NCBI GenBank assembly: GCA_027886175.1
Contig: JAJNNQ010000077.1
Span: forward strand, 2,418,001 to 2,482,000
Direction: 5' to 3'
From: Phylloscopus collybita
Lineage: Eukaryota; Chordata; Aves; Passeriformes; Phylloscopidae
Length of the DNA: 64,000 nucleotides
Position 1 is the stretch's first letter. Each line of letters begins with the position of its first letter. A program made the position numbers and the translations under genes. Positions 1 through 9,994 of the stretch are shown in pieces. The notes under the pieces are model-generated. The model saw nothing but the letters and a program-made list of their open reading frames with translations, made no database searches and was not told the origin of the DNA.

Positions 1-1894
1 CTCCCCTTTTGCCCCAATCACTGTTGTGGTTTCTTTGCTTTTGGTGCACCCTAGAGGCAAATTTCTAAAAGTGCTCCTTTCAGCTCCCGAGTCTACTAGA
101 AACTCCAGCTCCTCCCCCTGGGGTCCAACTCTCAATGTTATCAAGGGCTCTGTAGATGTTCTGGATGCCAAAATGAAAAGACCCTGACACCCCTGATCTT
201 CTTTAAACATTTTTTCATCCCTCAAACACTTCCTGCGAAATTTTTTCATGTATCCAGATTTCTCACAGTAATGGCAGATTACTTCCTCCTTTTGGGTATT
301 ACCCTTTTTAAGTGTGGAGGTCTTTTCCTTTTTACCAGACTTTTTCCCCATGTTCCTCCGAGTTTTGGGATTTTTCCTGTTTCTGAGCTTCCCATACTGC
401 TGCAACTAAAACCCTTGCCTGAGTTTTCTGTTGCTCCTCCTCCCGCCTCATGTAAACCTTCTGTGCCTCCCTGAGTAGCTCCTGTGATCCCCTTTCCTGC
501 CAATTCTCCAGCTTCTCCAATTTCCTCCTAATATCTTTCCGTGATTTTGCCACAAACTGGGTTTTCAACAGTACTTCTCCTCTTGGGGAGTTGGGGTCAG
601 TTCCAGAATATACCTGTAAGCTCTTTCTCAATCTTTCCAGCCATTCTGAGGGGGTCTCATCCTTTTTCTGGCATTCCCCAAATACCTTGCTGATGTTTTG
701 TCCTCTTGGTACTGCCTCCCTGATTCCCTGAATCACTCTATTTCTTAGATCTATCATGTTCTGTCTTCATTCACCTGCCTGTGCATTGCACCCTGGGTTC
801 TGATTTGGCCACTTTACGTCTGCCGGCGTTCCCTGTGGGTTCCGTCACTCCCATTCCCTCATTCCCGCCTGATGAATCATCTCCCTTTCTTCGGTATTAA
901 ACAGGGATCTTAGAATCGCCATTATATCATCATAGGAATAAATACTAGTGCCTGAAAACTCATCCAGCCTGTCAGAGACACCTAGGGGGTCATCCATTAG
1001 TTTTCCCATTTCATTTTTGAAAGCCCTCACATCGGAAGTGTTGATCAGAACATTTACATATCCAATAACTCCTGGGGCTGTCGGCACCTCTCGTAAAGGT
1101 AACAAGTTGTGCTGATCCTCCTCATATTCACTGTCCTGCTATTTTCTTTAGTTGGTGTCTCGTTCTCCTCGCAGGAGGAGTAGACACTACCCTTTGGGGA
1201 TTTTTGTTAGTCTTGGGACACGGGTCTAGAGGGAAGGCAGGATCCAGCTCTAACACCACGAGGTCGGAGACTTGGGCACCTCGGGTTGGAGAGGGGCCGG
1301 GGTTTGCTGGCAGTGTTAGGGGACCCAAGGTAGGTTCTAGCAGGGGAGGCAGTCCTGTCTGCAGGTTAAACTGCTCCAGTTATGGTGCAGAGGGTTCTAC
1401 CAGTGGAATTTGTCCCGTTGGTGGAACCGGAGAAGGTGGGGGTGGTGCCGGTGCTGGTGAGGGAAGAGGGAGAGGATTTAGGTAGGGTGGAGGTAAGTTC
1501 TCCAAGGGTTCCTACAGATCCCCCTAATTTGGGGCCAAGGTCCCAACCTTCATGGGATACATTCTGATATTTGATCCTTCCCATATCTTAGCATATTCAT
1601 ACTCCTCTCCTTCCCATCCCAGCTTATCTCCCACATGATCTACCAAAATCCTGCAAATCCATTTTTCAAATGTGCCAAACATCGGCCATACCACACATCT
1701 CCTTATCTGCTGCCCTCCCCGAAAGTCTACACAAAAATGAATCATCTTTTCTTTAGATTTCCTTTTCCTTGAAGGACATTTCCCCCAATTTTCTAACATT
1801 CTTCCCAGTGGCCTATCCCCGGGATTTCAGGAATTTTTGTCCTTTCCCCCAATTTTTTAGGGGTTTCTCCTGGCTTTGCTGCTTTCTGTACCAT
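1..1894 (-). pseudogene. gag-pro (ERV): Gammaretrovirus-like ERV gag and start of protease, broken
   Basis: Reading the reverse strand from about 1894 downward gives, in order, a matrix-like stretch (about 1524-1799, with CVVWPMFGTFEKW), a proline-rich p12-like stretch carrying a PPPY late-domain motif (near 1490), a capsid N-terminal part (845-1105), a capsid C-terminal part (332-757), a zinc-knuckle region (about 215-275) and the start of a protease with active-site DSGA (near 90). Gag builds the virion shell; protease cuts it. The frame is broken: a shift near 1800, stops within p12 and just after the capsid N-terminal part (near 845 and 775). The knuckle is degraded: the expected His is Tyr and the last Cys is Arg. 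A candidate ATG lies at 1892-1894 but lacks the Gly at position 2 usual for myristoylation. The rest of pol lies beyond the left edge. Order and motifs fit gammaretroviruses; clearly non-functional. Confidence 0.85.
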
Positions 1895-2764
1895 TTTAAA
1901 GAAACTTTTTTTTTTTTCCAAACAGTACCTGCCTGTTTACCTTATTTACCTGACTCTAAAACAAAAGGACTCCTTTCTCTCAGATTCTAATTGATATCTT
2001 TGCTGAAATTTACCAAAAAATACTCACCCCTTTCTGAGGACCAATTGTCAGGGCTTTCCTTCCAGTAATGGTGCTCTCTTTTCTATTTTGTTTGGACCAC
2101 CCTGGGTCCTTGTTTAGAAAGGCTTACCAGTTCTTGAACTCACAAACAACGTCTCCTTTCCTTTCTAACTCCTGTGACTAAGTCCGAGCCTTTCTGTGGT
2201 TTGGATGCGTGTGAGCAGTGGGGGGGTCTTTACACCAATCTTTGTGTAAAGACAGTAACCTGATGGTCTAGGTTTCAAACTGGGAAGGCTAACCAGCTCC
2301 TAATTAGCAACTCCCTTCGTAAGTTCGATTTTCCCCCCACGCCCTTCCCCTTCAACTGACCGTTCCCCTCGCGGGAGGACGGAACTGCGGTTGCAGGGTC
2401 CACACTCGCTTCGTGATAAAATCACATCTCATTCACACACAGTCACCCCACCCAACCACACAGAACTTACGGCTCCTTTTTCCTGCGTGGATTCTTCATG
2501 CGCGATGATTTTTATGGGTGACAAAACCTACACCATGGCTCTGAGAGATCCAAACCTGGATCTCTCCTCGAGTTCTGAGAGCTTTTTTGCGCTACCTTGT
2601 CTCCGATCTCGGTTGTGGCTCGTTCTCATTTTTGTTTGTTTGGTTTGATTGGTCTCGTAGAGGTGCCCCTTTCCGCCGGGCCGCTGAGACAGCGGGGCGC
2701 CTCCCAGTGCGGGAATAGGGGTCTGCCAAGATCCAAATCAAATCGCAGCGGGGTCGCCAAGAAC
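1895..2764 (-). other. ERV leader with candidate primer binding site
   Basis: This 870-base stretch lies between the ERV LTR and its gag remnant and has no supportable open frame. On the reverse strand a candidate tRNA primer binding site starts TGGCGACC at 2759 and runs to about 2742, a few bases inside the proposed LTR end. The first eight bases suit an arginine-type tRNA 3' end, but the rest matches poorly and a tryptophan-type site is also possible, so the primer is not assigned. A short perfect repeat (TTTACAC/GTGTAAA around 2230-2250) could form a leader hairpin. Confidence 0.5.
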
Positions 2765-3285
2765 TGTTATAGATGTGATCAGCCAAATTTTCAATAAAAA
2801 TAATTTTATTGAAAAATTGGATCAGAACAATCGAGACAAGCCACAATTGAATGCAGTGAGTGAGCCCGAGTGTCGTCACTGGGTGAACCTCGGTTGCGAT
2901 TCACACTGCAACTCCCTGTCCACACCGTGTGCATTGGGTGTCCTACTTTTACACTGTGTTTCACTACATGTTGCTGTCTTTTCCTAGAATTACATATTCA
3001 TAAAGTCCTGATTTTCGACTGCCAGTTGTCTGAAAGGGTTTCCAAGCAGTCTATAATCCGAGATCGGTCTACAGGGACTTGATGCTGGAGACGTAAAATA
3101 CATATTCATGTGGTCCTGAAGCCCAGCTGCTGCTGTCTGAGAAGGTTTCCTAGAAACTCTAGATCCATGATGAGATTTACGGGAACTGGACTTTGTATCT
3201 TTTGAGTCTGTACTCATATGGAGAACTGGCTTTGGGCCGAAGCCAGCGGGATCCAGGCAGAGCTGGAGTGCAGGCCTTAAGCTGT
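2765..3285 (-). repeat. LTR of the gammaretrovirus-like ERV
   Basis: On the reverse strand this block ends in CA at 2765 next to the primer site, has an AATAAA signal at 2805-2810, and toward its upstream end carries two imperfect direct copies of a ~108-base segment (starting at 2991 and 3099, both beginning TACATATTCAT). Tandem enhancer-like repeats in U3 are common in gammaretroviral LTRs. The upstream boundary is not clear; CR1-like sequence begins near 3286. The matching 3' LTR would lie outside the window, so age cannot be estimated. Confidence 0.55.
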
Positions 3286-3515
3286 ACCAGGGGACATGTA
3301 GACTGGACATGAGAAAATATTCTTCACAAAATGGGTGATTGGGCATTGGAATGGGCTGCCCCGGGAGGTGGGTGAGTCACCATCCCTGGAAGTGTTTAAG
3401 GACAGACTGGATGTGGCACTGACAGCCATGGTCTGGGTGACAAGGTGATGTTGGGTCATAGGATGGACTTGATGCTGTCCAAGGTCTTTTGCAGCCTGCT
3501 GGATTCTCTGATGAT
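3286..3515 (+). mobile_element. CR1 LINE, 3' end fragment
   Basis: The forward strand reads as the conserved 3' region of avian CR1: a part with TTCTTCACAAAATGGGTG, then AGTCACCATCCCTGGAAG with GTGTTTAAGGAC, then TTGGGTCATAGGATGGACT. CR1 copies are usually 5'-truncated, as here. It abuts the ERV LTR on the left and the first 37-bp array on the right. Confidence 0.85.
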
Positions 3516-4350
3516 GGTGACACTGCAGGGCCCTGGGGAAGCAAGGGGCCATGGTGACACTGCAGGGCCTGGTGGCACTCAGAGGACCAGAGTGACACTG
3601 TGTATGACATGGCACCACAGAGCCAAGGGGCCACTGTGACACTGTGGGGCTGAATGGAAGCAAGGAGTCCATGGGGACAGTCTGGGCCCTGGTGGGAGTT
3701 CAGAGGCCACTGTGACACTGAGGGGCCTTGTGGAACCAAGGGGACATTGTGCCACAGCAGAACCAAGGAGAGCCTTGGGATAGCCTGGGACCCAATGGAA
3801 TCAAGGGGCCATTGTTCCATTGCAAGGACTCTTGGAACTGAGGGAACAACTGTGACCCTGTGGTGCCCCATGGAACCAAGGGTCCCTGGTGACACTGCAG
3901 GATCTTGTGGGACCAGGGCTCCTCTGTGACACTGCAGCACCAAAGAATTCATGGTGGCCCTCTGAGGCCTCAATGAACCAAGAGGCCACTGTGACACTGC
4001 AGGGCCTTGTGGAACCATGCAGAGCATTGGGACAGAGCAGGACCTGGTGTCATGATGGGGCCATTGTGACACTGCAGGGCCCCATGGAACCAAGGGGCCA
4101 GGCTTGCTCCTCAGGGACTTCTGGAAAGAAGGAAACATGTTTGACAACGCGGTGCCCCTTGGGACCAAGAGGCCATTGTGACCCTGTGGAACCAAGGAGA
4201 ACATTGCTGCACTGCCAGACCTCCTGGAACCAAGGATCCATTGTGACACTGCAGGACCCAAGGATCCAAGGGACTTTGTGACACCAAGGGGTCCAGTGGA
4301 ATCCAAGAGACATTGTGACACTGGGAGACCTCATGGAATCATGGTGACAT
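3516..4350 (+). repeat. 37-bp satellite array 1
   Basis: About 0.83 kb of imperfect tandem units, typically 37 bases, with the cores GTGACACTGCAGGGCC and CATGGAACCAAGGGGCCA. Units vary by substitution and by short internal deletion. The same satellite recurs seven more times in this window, in both orientations. Because 37 is one more than a multiple of three, each unit shifts the reading frame, so a frame that stays open repeats every 37 residues; a 314-codon reverse-strand frame here (3377-4321) has that origin. Confidence 0.93.
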
Positions 4351-4354
4351 CAAG

Positions 4355-4600
4355 TTGACTGGGAGTGTGGATCTGCTGGAGGGCAGGAGGGCTCTGAACA
4401 GGGCCCTGGACAGGCAGGATCCAAGGCCCAAATCCAACCATGTCAGGTTGAACAAGACCAAGGGCCGGGTCCTGCACTTTGGCCACAACAACCCCTGCAG
4501 TGCTACAGGCTGGGGACAGAGTGGCTGGACAGCAGCCAACAGAAAGGGACATGGGGCACTGCTGGACAGCCAGCTGGAAACTCCCAGCTGATGGGAACAA
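4355..4600 (+). mobile_element. CR1 LINE fragment, C-terminal part of reverse transcriptase ORF
   Basis: The forward frame holds a degraded copy of the CR1 segment that follows the polymerase core: it shows NKTKGRVLHFGHNNP, then WGQSGWTAA, then GALLDSQL, the usual order for this part of CR1 ORF2. The closely related stretch at 21,596-21,815 on the other strand has the same order. Truncated at both ends; its right edge coincides with the left edge of the OR cassette A duplication. Confidence 0.8.
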
Positions 4601-5440
4601 ATTTTCTGGCTGATTTCAGAGACCACCACAAACCTGAGGGGTTTCCCTGCTGTGGCCCAGCCCTTCCTGGCCCCAGGCCCTGCTGGCATTTGTGCTCCCT
4701 CAGCTTCATCTCCCCACACCAACCCCATGGGGGTGCTCAGGCCTGCTCTGGGCAGGGCAAACAGGGGCTCCTGAGGCAGTGCTGCCGTGGCTGTGCCTGC
4801 AAGGCTGCGGCAGCTGTGTGAGCTGGGGGAGAGGCCAGGGCTGCAGAGGGGGGATGTTGTTGGCAGGTGCATGAGGAGGCTGTGGGCCGCTGGCCTGGGG
4901 TGTCCAGCGCAGTGGGGATGGATCAGGCCCTGCTCTGCTGCTCCTTGCCGTGTGCTTGCCCAGGGCCCTTGCAGAGCCCCAGCCGTGCTGTTTGCCCCCA
5001 GCCTGCCCACGGCCAGCCTGGGGCTGCTGCCGGGGCTTTTCTCTGCTCAGCATTGGCCTGGGCAATGTGTTGTGGAGAGAGCCTGGGCAAGGAGCCTGCA
5101 GCCCCCAGGCCCTGGCCTGAGGCCTCAGCACTGCTGCTGTGCCAGCAGTGCCCATGGCCTGTCCCTGCTGCAGCCCCGGCACTGCCACCCCCAGCCCTGT
5201 GCCCGGCCCCGAGAGCACTCAGGCCCTACAGCAACAGCAGGGCCAGGAGGGCAGCGGGGCAGGGCCACGGCAGCAGCACTGGCAGCACCAAGTGCTGCTG
5301 CTGCTGCTGGGCACAGCTGCTGTGCCAGCACTGATCTGCCCCCAGCTCTGCACACAGACATTGCTGCTGCAGCTGCAGAGAAGGGAACCAAAGGGGAGAG
5401 CTCTGGTTAAAACTGTGCTGGGAGATGCTATTTTTTTTTG
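4600..5440. repeat. OR cassette A, GC-rich 3' flank block
   Basis: A GC-rich, CTG/CAG-rich block downstream of OR A. It is almost identical, inverted, to 19,880-20,690 (after OR B) and 62,840-63,660 (after OR C). Open frames of about 155-214 codons run through all three copies on both strands, but because the DNA is nearly identical every frame is conserved and none shows family motifs. I treat it as non-coding duplicated sequence. Between 5441 and 5575 I see only AT-rich sequence before the OR A polyadenylation signal. Confidence 0.8.
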
Positions 5441-5614
5441 TTAACAGCCACAAATGTAAAGAGACAAAATATGAGAAATGTGAAAACCAATGACCTTTTA
5501 TTTTGGACAATATTAAAAAAGTAAAACAAAGAAAAACAACGTCCTTAGTCAAACCAACAGGAAGTATCAAACATAACCTTTATTACAAATCACTTGCAGA
5601 AACTGGCCAGCAGT

Positions 5615-6547
5615 TTAATGTTTCTGAAGTAGTCCACTGATCAGTGTCCACACTGCAGCCTTGAGCTCCTGGTTCCTCAGGCTGTAGATGAGGGGGTTCA
5701 GGGCTGGAGGCACCACCGAGTACAGAACTGACAGGACCAGATCCAGGGATGGGGAGGAGATGGAGGGGGGCTTCAGGTAAGCAAGAAAAGAGGTGCTGAG
5801 AAACAGGGAGAGCACGGCCAGGTGAGGGAGGCAGGTGGAAAAGGCTTTGTGCCGTCCCTGCTCAGAGGGGATCCTCAGCACAGCCCTGAAGATCTGCACA
5901 TAGGAGAAAATAATGAATACAAAACAGCCAAATTCTAAAGAGAGAGAAAATACAATGAGCCCAAATTCCCTGAGTTTGGAGTGTGAGCAGGAGAGCTTGA
6001 GGATCTGGGGCATTTCACAAAAGAACTGGCCCAGGGCATTTCCATGGCACAGGGGCAGGGAAAATGTATTGGCTGTATGCAGCAGTGAATAGAGAAAGGC
6101 ACTGGCCCAGGCAGCTGCTGCCATGTGGGCACAAGCTCTGCTGCCCAGGAGGGTCCCGTAGTGCAGGGGTTTGCAGATGGACACGTAGCGGTCGTAGCAC
6201 ATGATGGTCAGAAGGAAATACTCTGCTGAGATGAAGAAGAGAAAAAAAAATACTTGGGCAGCACATCCTGTGTAGGAGATGTTCCTGGTGTCCCAGAGGG
6301 AATTGTGCATGGCTTTGGGGACAGTGGTGCAGATGAAGCCCAGGTCAGTGAGGGCCAGGTTGAGCAGGAAGAAGAACATGGGGCTGTGCAGGTGGTGGCC
6401 GCAGGCTACGGCGCTGATGATGAGGCCGTTGCCCAGGAGGGCAGCCAGGGAGATGCCCAGGAAGAGGCAGAAGTGCAGGAGCTGCAGCTGCCACCTGTCT
6501 GCCAATGCCAGCAGGAGGAAGTGGCTGATGGAGCTGCTGTTGGACAT
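5615..6547 (-). CDS. Olfactory receptor A (class II, OR14-like, avian gamma-c type)
   Basis: A 310-residue seven-helix G-protein-coupled receptor for odorants, expected in the plasma membrane of olfactory neurons. Seen: N-glycosylation site at N3 (MSNSSS), GN in TM1 (LLGNG, 38-42), PMFFFLLNLALTD at TM2 (56-68), ECL1 Cys95, MCYDRYVSIC after TM3 (116-125), ECL2 cysteines 167, 177 and 187, FSY in TM5 (214-216), KAFSTC at TM6 (234-239) and NPLIYSLRN in TM7 (284-292). Frame is intact and of usual length. The frame is open 24 codons further upstream, but I chose the ATG at 6547 because the copies B and C start with the same residues and a splice-acceptor-like CACCAG lies just upstream. AATAAA at 5579-5584 is about 30 bases past the stop. 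Ligand unknown; exact subfamily name is inference. Confidence 0.95.
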   Translation of the reverse strand: MSNSSSISHFLLLALADRWQLQLLHFCLFLGISLAALLGNGLIISAVACGHHLHSPMFFFLLNLALTDLGFICTTVPKAMHNSLWDTRNISYTGCAAQVFFFLFFISAEYFLLTIMCYDRYVSICKPLHYGTLLGSRACAHMAAAAWASAFLYSLLHTANTFSLPLCHGNALGQFFCEMPQILKLSCSHSKLREFGLIVFSLSLEFGCFVFIIFSYVQIFRAVLRIPSEQGRHKAFSTCLPHLAVLSLFLSTSFLAYLKPPSISSPSLDLVLSVLYSVVPPALNPLIYSLRNQELKAAVWTLISGLLQKH

Positions 6548-9500
6548 TTCCTCACTCTGCCCATGGAGTCCTGGTGAAGGAGGACACAGTGACAAGTCAG
6601 GGCAGACTTTGGTGAGCAATGTCCAAGCCCTTTCTCCCAGCCCTGCCCCTGCTGCTCTGTGCCACCCAAGTCTCCTTTTCTCAGAGCCCTTCCTTCAGCC
6701 CTGTGCCTGGAGCTCTGCTGGGATCTGGCCCCGTTGCTGTGACCAGCAGGGGCTCTGCCCACGGACACCCAGGGCTCAGCTCTGCTCTGCAGCAGTGAGG
6801 CCATGGGAACAGGGACAGGGGCCAGTCCTGGCGTTGGACTTCATCAGCCCAAAGTGCTGCTGAGGCAGAGGAGCTTGGCAGCATCTCCTGTGCCAGGGCT
6901 AAGGAATGGTGATTGCCAAAGGCAGTTGGAGAGGGTTTCCTGCTGTGCCCAGGGAGATCAGAGAGAACTGTGCAGGGCAAGAGCATTGGCTGTAACTCAG
7001 TGAAGGGTGAGGGGAGCTGCTCTGTCACTCCATCTGTCCCCAGCTGCTATTTCTGAGATGCAGGGCAGTCACTGTGCTCCCCTGGAAATCAGCCTGACAC
7101 AGCTGAGAGCAGAGGGAGCCACAGCAGAGCAAAGTGGCTTAGCCTTTCTCAGAGTCCTGGCCAAGGACACTCCTGTCCCCCAGTGTCCCCTGGAGGCAGC
7201 TGACAGCTTGGATGGCATCCCCAGGACACACCAAGGGTCCTGTCCATGGCACTGCTGGAGGAGAGTCAGCTCATTCCCAGCCTGCCAGTCTGCCCTGCCA
7301 AGAGCTGCCCAGGCAGAGGGAGCTGGGACACCCCACTGCTGTGCTCAGCCTGAGCAGGAGGAGCCCAAGGGCTGGGCCTGAGCCTGCAGCTGGAAGTGCC
7401 ATTCCCAGAGAGCCCCTCAGCAATGCCAGCAGCACCTGGGCAAGGCAAGGAGAGAGAGAGCCGGGCCCTGAGGAAAAGCCTTTCCCTGCCCAGCCCTGCC
7501 CAGCCCCTGCAGTGCAGGCAGCAGCAGTGCAGGACAGTGGCCCTCAGGCCCTGGGCAGCAGGCAATGGGCACATGGCAGCAGAGATGCCCTTCATCTCTG
7601 GAGCTGCTCTGCCGGCCCAGGAGGGGACTGAGGGCCCCCAGCCCCCAGGCTGAGGGCTGTGCTGGCTGCCAGGGGACACAGCAGCTGTGCTGCTCAGGCC
7701 AGTGTCTGCCCTGCAGGGCAGGGCTGGCAGCTGCCACATCTCCCCTGCAGCAGCAGCAGCAGCAGCAGCAGGGCTGCCCTCAGCACTGCCTCCCTCCCTC
7801 CCTGCCCAGGGCTCTGCTGCTGCAGCTGTCCCAGCCCGAGCTGTTCCTGTGGGCCCGGGCTCCTTCCCTGCCACAGCTGCCAGAGCCCAGCCCAGCCCCT
7901 GGGCCAGCTCTGCCCTGCAGCTGCTCCTGGCTGCAGGCATTAAAGAACAGCTCCCCCAGGCCTGGGCACCATGGAAAGCTGATGCTGCATGCATCTGGAG
8001 CCTGGGCAGCTGCAGGCACTTGCTGAGCTTCCCAGGAAAACTCAGTGGGATGGTTGAAGAGCCTCAGCCCCTGCTCTGCCCTGCACAGCTGAGTTTCCAT
8101 TGCCACCAAGCTGAGCCAGGGAAAAGTGGGAGCACAGATTCAGGAAAGCAGAGACCCAAGCAGGAAACTCCTGCCCTGAATAAGCTCATGAAAAGTCTCC
8201 TCAGGAATGACCTGGGCATGAGCTGGAGCTCTGAGCAGCCCTGGCACACACTGCACCCTCTCCACAGCAGCAGCAGCAGCAGGAGCTGCCCTGGCAGGAG
8301 TCACTCCTTGCACCCACTGCTCCCCTCCAGCATCCATGGGAGCTCCCAGGCAGGCTGAGAGCTGCCCCTGGCAGGTGGCAGATGCCCTGGGCTGGCCAAG
8401 AGCCCTGAGGGCTGCAGGAGCTGCTGTGCAGGACAGCCCTGGGCAGCCCTGGCTGCAGCCCCAGCTTCAGCCCCTGCAGCCGTCCCTGGCAGCAGGAGCC
8501 GTCCTGCCCTGTCCCTCTGACGGTGCCCAGGGCAGCCCCGCTCTGGAGCACATCCTCCCCCAAAGCAGAAAGGGCAGCAGAGCCATCCTTACAGTCACAT
8601 CAGTCCTGTCCTGGCTCAGCTTGAGGAGATCCCTGCAGCCAGAGAATGACTGTGCCAAAAGCTGTGAAAATTTCTCCAGGAAGAAGCTCAGAATTTTCAA
8701 AAGTTGTGAAGATTTCTCTGTGAATAATCTCAGAATTTTCCTTTCAGTTCCTTTAGTCTCTGTCTGCTTCACTCCTCTCAGGTACTTGCAGGCAGTGCCC
8801 TCAGCCCTGCTGGGCTGGGAGAGGAGCTGCTCCTCAGGAGAAATGTCTTTTTGTAGCTCTTCTTGGTTGCCAGGATCATCCTCTCTTCCATGAGCTCAGC
8901 ACAGCTCATCAGCCCAGACACAGCACAAGGACTTTAATTAACCTCTTGGGACTTTGGTGCTGTTTACACCACAGTCAGTCCCTCAGAGTGTGCTCAAGAA
9001 ACTTCTCAAGAACTCCAAGTCAGATTCAAAGGCCAAAGTTTCTTGAAGTTTTAATAGATCCCACTGAGAAACATGACTGAGAAAGTTTCCCCAGGTTCCA
9101 GGTAAAGCAGAACACTGCAGGCAGTGAGGACAGCTGGGGACAAAGAAGGCAAAGGTGTCTCTGATGCTGAGCAAACCTGGATGTGATTCAGGAATGCAAA
9201 GGGCCAAGGCCTGAGCCCCAGCCCCTGCCAAGGCACATCCTGTCCCTCCCTCCTTGCTCAGGGCTCTTCCCAGGCCACTGGGATGTGGGGATGTGCAATG
9301 CCAAGGGCAGCACCATGGGTCAGCCCCTGCCAGGCTGCTGAGCAGGGACAAGGAGGCCATGAAGCCCTTGCAGGTCTGCAAGGGTCACTTGTCCCCTCCT
9401 GCTGGCTCAGGCCCAGGGCCAGCAGCCATGGCCCAAGTGCTGGAGGAGTTGGCTGTGTCAGGGCCTTGCAGCTGCTGCCCATCCCTGTGCCCTGTGCAGC

Positions 9501-9990
9501 CCAGGCTGTCCTACGGTGTCCATGCCCTGTGCCTCTGTCCCTGCAGGCTGTCGTCACCCGCGGCTGCCCCACCTGGCTGGGCCCTTCCTTTGCTGACAGC
9601 TCTGCGTCCTGCCTGCCTCTGCCTGGGCACACACAGCCTTGGGCTGGATACCAAAAGGGTTCATTCCATTTTTACTGTGCCTGTGAACTTCTAGCACAGG
9701 AACAAGGCATGCAGGGCCTGCTTTTCCAGCAAGGATTGTTGGAAGAGAAGAAGACATCTGGCACAAGAGTGCAGTGATAGAGAAAACAAGGAGTGAATCT
9801 GGGAACTTGGGGTGGGTTTTATGGTGATGGCTAAATTGTAATATACATATAGTGACTGTATATAAGTAACACTTTTAGAATCACATGTCCATGTAATGTT
9901 ACGAGTTACCACACATTGGACCTGAAGCCTGAATACATGACCCTCTTAAACACCAAATTAGTCTTAGAGAGTCTTATTCTGGTATTTTGC
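6548..9990 (-). repeat. OR cassette A, 5' flank block
   Basis: Upstream of OR A, this 3.4 kb is GC-rich sequence with a (CAG)8 tract at 7748-7771 and a second CAG/AGC run at 8267-8282, then an AT-richer part from about 8640. Its inverted copy lies at 58.3-61.6 kb upstream of OR C. Just upstream of the start is a pyrimidine stretch with CACCAG, a plausible acceptor for an upstream untranslated exon, which is common in OR genes. The 9000-9990 part is shared with the tandem units at 49.6-50.6, 53.7-54.7 and 58.3-59.3 kb. No promoter could be placed with confidence and no other gene is supported. Confidence 0.75.
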
Positions 9991-9994
9991 AGAT

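Noticed and set aside
3377..4321. 314-codon reverse-strand frame
   Set aside because: Made of 37-bp satellite units and CR1; periodic peptide, no domain.
4787..5410. 207-codon frame conserved in the three OR 3' flanks
   Set aside because: Other frames are equally conserved and no family motif is present; kept as a finding but not as a gene.
7266..7994. 242-codon reverse frame and its inverted partner at 60,373-61,053
   Set aside because: CAG-rich cassette flank; conserved only as part of the DNA duplication, and poly-Ala length differs.
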